Positions 42,163-49,481 of a stretch of 64,000 nucleotides of DNA are shown here, piece by piece; position 1 is the stretch's first letter, and the number at the start of each line of letters is the position of its first letter. The translations under genes were made by a program, and so were the position numbers. Under the pieces are notes generated by a model. It did no database searches. It was not told the origin of the DNA and saw only the letters and a program-made list of their open reading frames with translations. This DNA comes from Kitasatospora herbaricolor (lineage in GTDB: Bacteria; Actinomycetota; Actinomycetes; Streptomycetales; Streptomycetaceae). The stretch is taken from contig NZ_JAUSVA010000002.1 of the NCBI RefSeq assembly GCF_030813695.1, positions 6,591,001 to 6,655,000 on the forward strand. Reading direction: 5' to 3'.

Positions 42163-44318
42163 CACTCGGCCGACCCGTGCCGGCCGAGGGCGATCATCGC
42201 CTCGTCGTAGCCGCGGTTGTGGCCGTCGCGCAGGCTGGTGTTGACCTCGTTGGCCAGCTCGCTCTTCGGGTCCAGGCCGTTGTGCTCGGCCCACCCGATG
42301 ACCATCTGGGTGCCCTGGTTCAGGTTGGCGTCGTGGGAGCTGGAGGCCTCGCTGTTGGCCTTGTCGACGGCCTCCTCCTTCACGCCGTCCGACCAGTTGC
42401 TGACACCCAGGTCGACCAGGCTGCCCGCGACGTCGCCGACCACCGGTATGTAGCCGGTGGCCAGGCCGCCGCCGCTGGAGACCAGCTCGCCGGTCTTGTC
42501 GGCCCACTCCTTCTTGTCGTCACGCTCGTCCAGCAGGATGTCGCTCCTGATGGCGTCGAGGGTGCCGAGCGCGGAGCCGGAGCGGTCGGTCGGCCCGGTC
42601 CGGTCGTGGTCGGGGCGGCCGGCGTCGGCCGGCAGGTCGCCGATGACCTGGGCGGACTTGGCCTTCTCGGCCTCGTACAGGGCTGCGTAGGCCTCCGGGT
42701 CGTCCGAGACGCCGCGCATCACCCGGGTGAGCGAGGAGCTGTCGTCGGAGAGGTGGCCCTTGCCGCCCTCCTCCCAGGCGCCGTCCTTGTGCTTGGCGGT
42801 GCTGAGCTCCGCGCCGAGGATGTCGTGGGTGTCGTCGACGTAGTCGGTGAGCGCGCCGGCGATCGGCTTGCGGAGGTTGTCGGGGATCTCCTGGCCCTTG
42901 CTGTCCTGGTCCAGGGCGTCGATGGTGCCCTGCATGACCCGGGCCTGGGCCGGGGTGTGCGAGCCGCCGTTGTGCGCGGTGCCGGTGGGGTCGCCGGTGG
43001 TGGCGGCCTCCAGCGCCGCGCCGAGGCCGGCCCGCTGGAGCGGGTCGTCCATCTTGATCGGCGCCCCGTACAGCGGGTTCATGTAGTTCTCGGGCCACTT
43101 GCGGTCGCGCAGCAGGTAGTCGAGACGGTCCTTGGCGCCGGGGGAGTCCGGGTCGAGGAAGCCGGTGGCGGCCTCGGGGTTCTTCCCCATCTGCTTGAGC
43201 ACGCCGTCCAGCGGGTCGGAGACCAGGTCCTGGCGCTCGCCGTCGAACTGGTGGCTCCAGATCTGCGGGTGCTTCTTCTCGACGTCGATGATGTCGGCGC
43301 CCAGGTCGTTCAGGTACTCCTTGGAGTACTGCGCGTCGCCCTTGTCCATCAGGGTGGCGAGCGCCTGGTAGCCGTACACCGGTGAGGTGTTGCGCCCCAG
43401 GTTCTTGTCGCCGATGTCCTTCATGCCCTTGCGCCAGTCCTGGTAGAACTTGCTGTTCGGGTCACGGGTGGCGCCGGCGACGGTGTTGGCCAGGTTGGTC
43501 TGGAGCTGGCCGTAGCCCTCCTTGTTCTTGGCGTCCCGGTCGCCGCCGATCTTCTCCAGCTGGTCGGCGAGCTTGAGGGTGCCCTCGGGGCCGAGCGTGT
43601 TGAGCAGGGTCTGGCCGTACTGCGGGTTGTTGGCGTTGGCCTTCATCAGGTTGTTGAGCTCGGCGAGCTCGCCCGGCTCCAGCTTGCCGTCCTTCTTCAG
43701 CTTCTCGGCGAGGTCGGCGGCGCGGCGCCCGTCGGCCGCGTCACCGCCGCCGATGGCCTGCCCGTTGAAGGTGTTGAAGGGGTCGCCGGCCTTGGAGGCG
43801 CGCTTGAGGGCCAGTGAGGCGCGCTCGTCGGCGGCGGTGGCCTCGGCGAGCGCGGCGTTGATCTGCTGGGTCCACCTGCCGGCGGCGGCGTTGCGCTCCT
43901 CCATGTAGCCGGGGTCGTGGTGCATGGCGTTGCGCTCGGCCGGGGTGTACTGGCTGGTGTCGAACACGGCCTGGCCGGTGCCGGTCACCTTCATGCCGTC
44001 GGCGGCGGCGTCCGCGGCGGCGGCCTTCAGCTTCTTCTGCGCGGCCTCGAAGTCGGCGTGCGCGTCCGCGATGATCGTCGAGACCGCCCGGGCCTCGGTC
44101 TGCGCGTCGATGGTCTGCTGCTTGGTGATCAGCACGTGCTGGTGGGCGGCGCCGGCGGCGCTGCCCATCCACAGGTTCTGGCCGCCGGTGACGGTCAGGA
44201 CCTCGTTCTCCAGGCGGTGCTGCACGCCTTCGTACTTCTTCGCCATCGACTCCCAGTCGGTGGCGGCGGTGCTGAGCGCGGACAGGTCCGCGTTGAGGAC
44301 GTCCTCGTAGCCGAGCAT
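42162..44318 (-). CDS. Large helical protein with N-terminal WXG-like hairpin (DUF6571-like)
   Basis: A 718-residue protein. Residues 1-110 resemble a WXG100/LXG-type helical hairpin: a helix (LSALSTAATDWESMAKKYEGV), a turn with W50-M-G52, then a long second helix. The middle is a helical region of about 450 residues with no known catalytic motif. Near residue 610 a hydrophobic glycine-rich stretch (GGGLATGYIPVVGDVAGSLVDLGV) resembles membrane-insertion segments. The tail is soluble. The small WXG-like gene ends two bases before its start. I recognise it as resembling streptomycete DUF6571 proteins, which have no assigned function. A type VII secretion substrate is plausible. Confidence 0.7.
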   Translation of the reverse strand: MLGYEDVLNADLSALSTAATDWESMAKKYEGVQHRLENEVLTVTGGQNLWMGSAAGAAHQHVLITKQQTIDAQTEARAVSTIIADAHADFEAAQKKLKAAAADAAADGMKVTGTGQAVFDTSQYTPAERNAMHHDPGYMEERNAAAGRWTQQINAALAEATAADERASLALKRASKAGDPFNTFNGQAIGGGDAADGRRAADLAEKLKKDGKLEPGELAELNNLMKANANNPQYGQTLLNTLGPEGTLKLADQLEKIGGDRDAKNKEGYGQLQTNLANTVAGATRDPNSKFYQDWRKGMKDIGDKNLGRNTSPVYGYQALATLMDKGDAQYSKEYLNDLGADIIDVEKKHPQIWSHQFDGERQDLVSDPLDGVLKQMGKNPEAATGFLDPDSPGAKDRLDYLLRDRKWPENYMNPLYGAPIKMDDPLQRAGLGAALEAATTGDPTGTAHNGGSHTPAQARVMQGTIDALDQDSKGQEIPDNLRKPIAGALTDYVDDTHDILGAELSTAKHKDGAWEEGGKGHLSDDSSSLTRVMRGVSDDPEAYAALYEAEKAKSAQVIGDLPADAGRPDHDRTGPTDRSGSALGTLDAIRSDILLDERDDKKEWADKTGELVSSGGGLATGYIPVVGDVAGSLVDLGVSNWSDGVKEEAVDKANSEASSSHDANLNQGTQMVIGWAEHNGLDPKSELANEVNTSLRDGHNRGYDEAMIALGRHGSAE

Positions 44319-44320
44319 GG

Positions 44321-44632
44321 TCAGCGACCCCCGAACGACTGGGCCAGGGCGCTGTCGATGCCGATGTAGTTCGTGTGGGTCTGGCGCATCATCCCGGCCT
44401 CCTGGTTGAGTCGGGTGTTGAGCGCGGAGACCTGCTCGTGCCACTCGGTGAGGGCGGCCCGCAGCGAGTTGGCGGTGTCCCAGCCGCTGAGCTTGGAGGC
44501 CGCGGCCCCGGTCGAGTCGTCCGCGGTCTTGCCCGCTGCCGTGCTCTCGGTGGCGATGCTGTCGAGTGCCAGCGCGGCCTTGTCGAGGGCGCTGGGTGCC
44601 ACGCCTGTGGTCCCCGCGTCTGGGTCAGCCAT
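44321..44632 (-). CDS. Small WXG100-like protein
   Basis: A 103-residue all-helical protein. After a disordered start, helix one spans about residues 15-45, a turn SGWDTA holds a Trp, and helix two (NSLRAALTEWHEQVSALNTRLNQEAGMMRQTHTNYIGID) follows. Size, the Trp at the turn and the N-Y-I-G-I-D end fit ESX-type secretion targets, though the strict W-x-G is absent. It is the first gene of the cassette. GGGGAGAA precedes ATG. Partner exchange with the next protein's WXG hairpin is an inference. Confidence 0.7.
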   Translation of the reverse strand: MADPDAGTTGVAPSALDKAALALDSIATESTAAGKTADDSTGAAASKLSGWDTANSLRAALTEWHEQVSALNTRLNQEAGMMRQTHTNYIGIDSALAQSFGGR

Positions 44633-44700
44633 CGATTCTCCCCGAATTATTCATGCTTGACTGTCAGTTGACCGGCCTTTGGCCAGTCCTAGCGGGACGT
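44633..44700 (-). promoter_or_regulatory. Promoter region of the WXG cassette
   Basis: The 105-base gap upstream of the cassette is unusually AT-rich near the start. On the plus strand it shows two direct TTGAC copies (TTGACTGTCAGTTGAC, 44657-44672), and on the minus strand an ATAATT-like -10 candidate near 44648. A GGCC-ttt-GGCC dyad lies at 44674-44684. The exact -35/-10 pair cannot be fixed by eye. Confidence 0.4.
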
Positions 44701-44737
44701 TAGCACGCGTATACGACCGGGCCGGGGCCTGTCCGGG

Positions 44738-45412
44738 TCAGGCCTCGGCCGGGGTGCAGGCGCCGATCGCGCGGCCGGCCTCGACGGAGGCGAGCCGGGC
44801 GTCGCCGGCCCGGACGGCGGCGAGGATGCCGTCGTGACCGACGTAGCGCTCGGGGATCAGTTCGGGGCCGACGTCGTGGCGCAGGTGGGCCCGCATGACC
44901 TCGCCGAGGTCCGCGTACACGGCGGCGAGCACGTCGTTGTGGGCGGCGGCCACCACCGCCTGGTGGAAGGCGGCGTCGGCCTGGACGAAGTCCTCGGCGT
45001 CACCGGAGGACCAGGCCTCCTCGCGCCGGGCCAGGGTGCTCTCCAACAGGTCGAGGTCGCGCTGGTTGCGCCGACCGGCGGCGAGCCCGGCGGCGGAGGT
45101 CTCCAGGGTGGCGCGCAGCTCGGCGACCTGCTGCTGGTCCGCGTCGGCGAACCGGCGGTGCATCACCCCGGCCAGTTCGCTGGTGGCCAGGACGTAGGTG
45201 CCGGAGCCCTGCCGGATGTCCAGCAGTCCGTTGTGCGCGAGCGCCCGGACGGCCTCGCGGACGGTGTTGCGGGCGACCCCCAGCTGCTCGACCAGCGCGA
45301 CCTCGGTGGGGATGCGCGAGCCCACGGGCCACTCGCCGGAGGTGATCTGGGCGCGCAGCTGCGCGATCACCTGGTCGGACAAGGGGGTGCGCCTCGGGGA
45401 GGACAGCGCCAC
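44738..45412 (-). CDS. FadR-subfamily GntR regulator
   Basis: A 224-residue regulator. The winged HTH (about residues 10-75) reads DQVIAQLRAQITSGEWPVGSRIPTEVALVEQLGVARNTVREAVRALAHNGLLDIRQGSGTYV, the GntR pattern. An all-helical FCD domain follows with candidate metal ligands (DAAFHQAV, a D-x-x-x-H pair, and later histidines near ERYVGHDGI). It would sense a small carboxylate or similar ligand. GTG 45412 starts it. It is divergent from the MFS transporter, and a palindrome lies over the transporter's -10 box, so repression of that gene is likely. Confidence 0.9.
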   Translation of the reverse strand: MALSSPRRTPLSDQVIAQLRAQITSGEWPVGSRIPTEVALVEQLGVARNTVREAVRALAHNGLLDIRQGSGTYVLATSELAGVMHRRFADADQQQVAELRATLETSAAGLAAGRRNQRDLDLLESTLARREEAWSSGDAEDFVQADAAFHQAVVAAAHNDVLAAVYADLGEVMRAHLRHDVGPELIPERYVGHDGILAAVRAGDARLASVEAGRAIGACTPAEA

Positions 45413-45616
45413 GGGGGCTCCTAGCGGCTAGGTCGGATCGGGCCATCATGCCAAGAACGGGCGGGCGGTCGCGGCCCTCGGGCCGGCGCCGCCGGTGCGG
45501 CCCGGTGGACGTGATGGTGGACGTCGGTGGTGGACGTGGCGGTGGACGTGGGTGGTGGATGCGGTGCGGCGGTGCCGGCCGGCGGCCCGGGGACACCGGC
45601 GTGCGTTAATTCATCC

Positions 45617-45631
45617 CATCATTCTATGATG
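45617..45631. promoter_or_regulatory. FadR-type operator palindrome CATCAT-tct-ATGATG
   Basis: CATCAT (45617-45622) and ATGATG (45626-45631) form a perfect 6-bp dyad with a three-base spacer. The right half overlaps the TATGAT -10 box of the MFS gene (45625-45630), so occupancy would block RNA polymerase. The regulator encoded 205 bases away is the obvious candidate ligand. Confidence 0.65.
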
Positions 45632-45637
45632 TCGTCC
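45625..45637 (+). promoter_or_regulatory. -10 box of a leaderless MFS transporter transcript
   Basis: TATGAT (45625-45630) matches TATAAT at five of six positions and is followed by seven bases and ATG 45638. In-frame ATGs at 45626 and 45629 would lie inside the -10 box, so 45638 is the probable start. The -35 sequence TGCGTT (45602-45607, 17-base spacer) is poor. Confidence 0.6.
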
Positions 45638-46957
45638 ATGTCCACCGCAGCAGACTCCCCCACAGACGCTCGGCCGCTCCCTCGGACCGACCCTCCGACG
45701 ACCGGCCGGACCGAGGCGGGCACCCGCGACGGGCGGCCCGCCCCCGCCCGCACCCGGTACCTCGGGATGCTGTTCGCGGTGGCCATCGCCGCGGCGGCCT
45801 TCAACCTCCGTCCGGTGGTCACCAGCCTCGGCCCGCTGCTCGACCAGGTCCGCGCCGACCTCGGCATGAGCGCCACGGTGGCCGGCCTGCTCACCGCCGT
45901 CCCCTCGCTCTGCTTCGCGCTCTTCGGCCTGGCGGCGCCCGCACTGGCCCGCCGGATCGGCCCGATCGCGGTGGTCACGGCCGGCATGGGCGCGATCACC
46001 CTCGGCGTGCTGGCCCGCTCCTTCGCCGGCGGCACCGCGGTCTTCCTGCTGCTGACCGCGCTCGCGCTGGCCGGCGTGGCGGTCGCCAACGTGCTCATCC
46101 CGGTCGTCATCAAGCGGTACTTCCCGGACCGGGTCGGGCCGATGATCGGCCTCTACTCGATGGCCCTGTCGGCCGGCACGGCGCTGGCCGCTGCCGTCAC
46201 GGTGCCGCTGACCTCCGCCCTCGGCGGCGACTGGCGGGTCGGCCTGGGCGTCTGGGCCGGCGTGGGCGCGGTCGCCCTGGTGCTCTGGCTGGTCACCCTG
46301 CTGCTGCACCGGGAGCGGGCCGGCAGCGCCGCGTCCCGGGCCGCCGAGCGGCTGCCGATCCTGCGCAGCCGGACCGCCTGGGCGCTGGCCTGCTTCTTCG
46401 GGCTCCAGGCCACCGGCGCGTACGTGACCATGGGCTGGATGCCGCAGATCTTCCAGGACGCCGGCATCTCCTCCTCCACCTCCGGCGTGCTGCTGGCGCT
46501 GACCATGGTGGTCGGGGTGCCGGTCTCCTTCGTGCTGCCGAACTGGGCCGCCCGCCGGGGCGACCAGCGGATCTTCGTGGTGGTGCTGGCCGCCTGCGGG
46601 ATCGCCGGCTACACCGGGCTGGCGCTGGCGCCGGCCGGTGCGCCCTGGGTCTGGGCCGCGCTGATGGGCCTGTCCAACTGCGCCTTCCCGCTGGTGCTCA
46701 CCATGATCGGCCTGCGGGCCCGGACCTCGGGCGGGGTGGCCCAGCTGTCCGCCTTCGCCCAGGGCCTCGGCTACCTGATCTCCATCCCCGGCCCGATCCT
46801 GATCGGCAGCCTCTACCAGGCCACCGGCCAGTGGTACCTGCCGCTCGGTTTCCTGGCCTTCCTGCTGCTGCCGCAGATGGCCTTCGGCCTGCGGGCCGCA
46901 CTGCCCCGCTTCATCGAGGACGAGGCCGTCCGCCCGGCGGCGCCGGCGGCCTCCTGA
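45638..46957 (+). CDS. MFS transporter, CynX/NimT-like
   Basis: A 439-residue major facilitator with 12 predicted membrane segments. After about 40 hydrophilic residues comes NLRPVVTSLGPLLDQVRADLGMSATVAGLLTAVPSLCFALFGL, the opening of the cyanate/nitroimidazole (CynX/NimT) branch. A mid-loop LHRERAGSAASRAAERLPILRSRTAW joins the two halves, and TMGWMPQIFQDAGIS lies in helix seven. The start is ATG 45638 on the basis of the TATGAT box. A small membrane peptide gene follows downstream. The substrate is unknown; control by the divergent FadR-type protein suggests a carboxylate or amide. Confidence 0.88.
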   Translation: MSTAADSPTDARPLPRTDPPTTGRTEAGTRDGRPAPARTRYLGMLFAVAIAAAAFNLRPVVTSLGPLLDQVRADLGMSATVAGLLTAVPSLCFALFGLAAPALARRIGPIAVVTAGMGAITLGVLARSFAGGTAVFLLLTALALAGVAVANVLIPVVIKRYFPDRVGPMIGLYSMALSAGTALAAAVTVPLTSALGGDWRVGLGVWAGVGAVALVLWLVTLLLHRERAGSAASRAAERLPILRSRTAWALACFFGLQATGAYVTMGWMPQIFQDAGISSSTSGVLLALTMVVGVPVSFVLPNWAARRGDQRIFVVVLAACGIAGYTGLALAPAGAPWVWAALMGLSNCAFPLVLTMIGLRARTSGGVAQLSAFAQGLGYLISIPGPILIGSLYQATGQWYLPLGFLAFLLLPQMAFGLRAALPRFIEDEAVRPAAPAAS

Positions 46958-46988
46958 GCCGGGGCGGGCCGGTCACGGCCGGTCCGCC

Positions 46989-47016
46989 GCCCGGGGCCCG
47001 CCACAGGGCCCCGGGC
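46989..47016 (+). terminator. 11-bp perfect hairpin after the MFS gene
   Basis: GCCCGGGGCCC (46989-46999) pairs with GGGCCCCGGGC (47006-47016) around GCCACA, 32 bases past the transporter stop. It may attenuate rather than block transcription into the small peptide gene. Confidence 0.6.
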
Positions 47017-47120
47017 AGGGGCGGGGCCGGGCGGGCGAGGGTCCGCGCGGGTGCGGGGCCGGGCCGGTGCGGCCGGGGGCCGGGAGCCGGCCGTCCGGGC
47101 GGGGGTGCGAGACTCGGTGC

Positions 47121-47243
47121 ATGCCCGTACTCGAACCGAATCCCACCGACGGCCACAAGAAGCTGGCCCAGATCGCCGGCCTGATCGCCGGCATCGTCGT
47201 CCTGCTGGCCGTGGTCGCGATCGTCGCCAAGAACCTCGGCTGA
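47121..47243 (+). CDS. 40-residue membrane peptide (SGM_5486-like transporter-associated protein)
   Basis: ATG 47121 opens a 40-residue frame. A hydrophilic head (MPVLEPNPTDGHKKLAQIAG) leads to one membrane helix (LIAGIVVLLAVVAIVAKNLG) and TGA at 47241. The M-P-V-L-E-P-N-P start matches the small SGM_5486 family found beside CynX/NimT transporters in streptomycetes, as far as I recall it. GAGACT stands six bases before ATG, so it may be leaderless. It probably associates with the MFS transporter; that role is inferred from gene order. Confidence 0.7.
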   Translation: MPVLEPNPTDGHKKLAQIAGLIAGIVVLLAVVAIVAKNLG

Positions 47244-47332
47244 GCGGCGCGGTCGATCCCGTCCCACTCCTGAGGGTGGCGCTGCCCGGAGCACCGCGCC
47301 CGACGGCCGGTTTTCTGCCAAGCTTGCTGGGT

Positions 47333-47860
47333 ATGAGCGCCGAAACGTCCCGCAGGATCATCGTTCTCCGCCACGCCAAGGCCGACTGGCCGAACCAGGT
47401 TGACGATCACGAGCGGCCGCTGGCCGACCGTGGCCGCCACCAGGCACCGGACGCCGGCCGGTGGCTGGCCGACTCCGGCATCAATCCCGACTACGTGCTC
47501 TGCTCGACGGCCCTGCGCACCCGCGAGACCTGGAAGCTCGCCGTCCACGAGCTGCCCAGGCGGCCGCAGAAGACGGTGTACGAGGACCGGGTGTACGAGG
47601 CCAGCCCCGGCGAGATCATCACGGTGCTGCAGGAGACCCCGGACGAGTTCGTCGACGTGGTGCTGGTCGGTCACAACCCGGGCGTGCTGGGCCTGACCCA
47701 GGTGCTGGCGGGCGACGCGGGGGACCGCGAGGCGCTGGAGCGGCTGCGGCTCGGCGGCTTCCCGACGGCGGCCATCGCGGTGCTGGCCTTCACCGGGTCC
47801 TGGAAGGGCGTCGAGCCCGGAGTGGCCGAGCTGGTGTCGTACCACACGCCGCAGGACTGA
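47333..47860 (+). CDS. SixA-type histidine phosphatase
   Basis: A 175-residue histidine phosphatase. IIVLRHAKADWPN holds the catalytic R-H of the R-H-G/A motif. RGRHQAPDAGRWLADSGINPDYVLCSTALRTRETW carries the second arginine. LVGHNPGVLGL provides the second catalytic His. Its size and R-H-A-K-A-D-W motif match SixA, which removes phosphate from phosphohistidine proteins in E. coli. ATG 47333 is chosen; no clear ribosome site is present. It ends at a classic terminator shared with convergent serB. Confidence 0.9.
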   Translation: MSAETSRRIIVLRHAKADWPNQVDDHERPLADRGRHQAPDAGRWLADSGINPDYVLCSTALRTRETWKLAVHELPRRPQKTVYEDRVYEASPGEIITVLQETPDEFVDVVLVGHNPGVLGLTQVLAGDAGDREALERLRLGGFPTAAIAVLAFTGSWKGVEPGVAELVSYHTPQD

Positions 47861-47871
47861 GCGGACAGCCG

Positions 47872-47906
47872 AAAGGGGCGCGAGGAGTGATCCTCGCGCC
47901 CCTTTT
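47872..47906. terminator. Bidirectional terminator between the SixA-type gene and serB
   Basis: AAAGGGGCGCGAGGA (47872-47886) and TCCTCGCGCCCCTTT (47891-47905) form a perfect 15-bp stem with loop GTGA; T-runs occur on both strands. It lies 12 bases after the phosphatase stop and 19 bases beyond the serB stop. Confidence 0.9.
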
Positions 47907-47924
47907 CGTCGTTGCCCGTCCGGG

Positions 47925-49187
47925 TCACTCCGTCGGGGTGCCGTCCAGGGCGTCGGCCGCCTCGACCTCCTCGCGGGTGATTCCCAGCAGGTAGAGCACG
48001 GTGTCCAGGAAGGGCACGTTGACGGCGGTGTCGGCGGCCTGACGCACCACCGGCTTGGCGTTGAACGCCACCCCGAGACCGGCCGCGTTGAGCATGTCCA
48101 GGTCGTTGGCGCCGTCACCGATCGCCACCGTCTGCTCCAGCGGCACCTTCGCCTGCTCGGCGAACCGGGCCAGCCACCGGGCCTTGCCCGCACGGTCCAC
48201 GATCTCGCCCGTCACCCGGCCGGTGAACTTCCCGTCCACCACCTCCAGGGTGTTGGCGGCCGCGAAGTCCAGCCCGAGCTGCTCCACCAGGTGGTCGGTG
48301 ACCTGGGTGAAACCGCCGGAGACGATCGCCACCTGGAACCCGAGTCGCTGCAGGGTGCGGATCAGCGTACGGGCGCCCGGCGTCAGCCGGACCTCCGCCC
48401 GGACCTTCTCCGTCACGCTCGCGTCCAGCCCGGCCAGCAGCGCCACCCGGGCTCGCAGCGACTCCGCGAAGTCCAGCTCGCCGGCCATCGCGGCCGCCGT
48501 CACCTCGGCGACCTTCGCCTCGCAGCCCGCGTGCGCGGCGAAGAGTTCGATCACCTCGTCCTGGATCAGGGTGGAGTCGACGTCCATCACGACCAGCCGC
48601 TTGGCCCGGCGCTGCAGCCCCGCCTGGACGACCGCGATGTCCACCCGCTGGGTGGCCGCCTCGACGGCCAGCTCGGCGCGCAGCTCCTCGGTGGGCACAC
48701 CGGAGACGGCCAGCTCGACCGCGGTCACGGGGTACTTGGCCAGGCGGAACACCCGGTCGATGTTGCCACCGGCCGAGGTGATCCGGGTGGTGAGCGCGGC
48801 CACCGCGGCGGCGGTCAGCGGGTGGCCGAGCACGGTGACGTGCGAGCGGCCCTCGCGGCGCGGCCGGTTGTCACCGGTGCCGGAGATGATCTCGGCCTGG
48901 AGCTTGAGCTCCTCGGCCCAGCGGTGCACGGTGGCCCGAAGCGCCCCCTCGACGCCGGGCGAGCCGCCCGCCGGGGGAGTGATCAGTGCACAGAGAGTTA
49001 TCCGGCCCCGGGTCACCATCTGCTCGATGTCGATCACGTCGACGGCGAAGTCGGCCAGTGTGGCGAACAGGCCGGCGGTGATGCCGGGGCGGTCCTTGCC
49101 GAACACCTTGACGAGCAGGGTCCGCTCGTCATCGGTCCGGGGCTGCGGGCTGGGGACGGGCTCGGCGGCCGGGAGCGATGCGTTCAT
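47925..49187 (-). CDS. serB: Phosphoserine phosphatase SerB with N-terminal ACT domains
   Basis: A 420-residue protein that completes serine synthesis. Residues 18-185 form a tandem ACT-like regulatory module (TLLVKVFGKDRPGITAGLFATLADFAVDVIDIEQ; SHVTVLGHPLTAAAVAALTTRI). The HAD domain follows with the nucleophile loop VMDVDSTLIQDEVIE, the Ser/Thr motif VAIVSGGFTQV and the Asp loop AIGDGANDLDML. This is the long actinobacterial SerB form. ATG 49187 has GGGAG six bases upstream; an in-frame extension to 49229 is not needed. Confidence 0.95.
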   Translation of the reverse strand: MNASLPAAEPVPSPQPRTDDERTLLVKVFGKDRPGITAGLFATLADFAVDVIDIEQMVTRGRITLCALITPPAGGSPGVEGALRATVHRWAEELKLQAEIISGTGDNRPRREGRSHVTVLGHPLTAAAVAALTTRITSAGGNIDRVFRLAKYPVTAVELAVSGVPTEELRAELAVEAATQRVDIAVVQAGLQRRAKRLVVMDVDSTLIQDEVIELFAAHAGCEAKVAEVTAAAMAGELDFAESLRARVALLAGLDASVTEKVRAEVRLTPGARTLIRTLQRLGFQVAIVSGGFTQVTDHLVEQLGLDFAAANTLEVVDGKFTGRVTGEIVDRAGKARWLARFAEQAKVPLEQTVAIGDGANDLDMLNAAGLGVAFNAKPVVRQAADTAVNVPFLDTVLYLLGITREEVEAADALDGTPTE

Positions 49188-49481
49188 GGTGGCTCCCACG
49201 CTACCCGTCGCCGGACCTGCGCACGGCACCGGTCCGGCCCGTGGACACCGCCGTCCGGCGCCCCCGCGGGGCCCTTCGTACCGGTGCCGAAGGGGCCCGT
49301 GAGCGCTGCGGGGCGGGCTTCGGCCCGGCGCCGTCCGCGAATCGTTGCCAGCTGGTCACAGTCACGAGGGGTGACTTTCGTCATCGGGAGCCGGGCTGGA
49401 ATGATTCCCCCCGTCAGTTCAGGATCGTCGACCCCCGCAGGGGGCCAAACCGGGGGACCGAGAGAGCGGGGCAGGCGCGTA
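49188..49481. promoter_or_regulatory. Divergent region with a GTCAC-N5-GTGAC dyad
   Basis: Between serB and the FHA-ABC gene, GTCAC (49361-49365) and GTGAC (49371-49375) form a dyad with a five-base spacer. A further GTCAC lies five bases upstream (49356-49360, GGTCACA), making a three-half-site array. No clean -10/-35 pair is certain. The array may bind a regulator of the transporter. Confidence 0.4.

Noticed and set aside
48291..49481. In-frame upstream extension of the FHA-ABC gene
   Set aside because: It overlaps serB in antisense with low-complexity sequence; the FHA1 domain begins right after GTG 49482.
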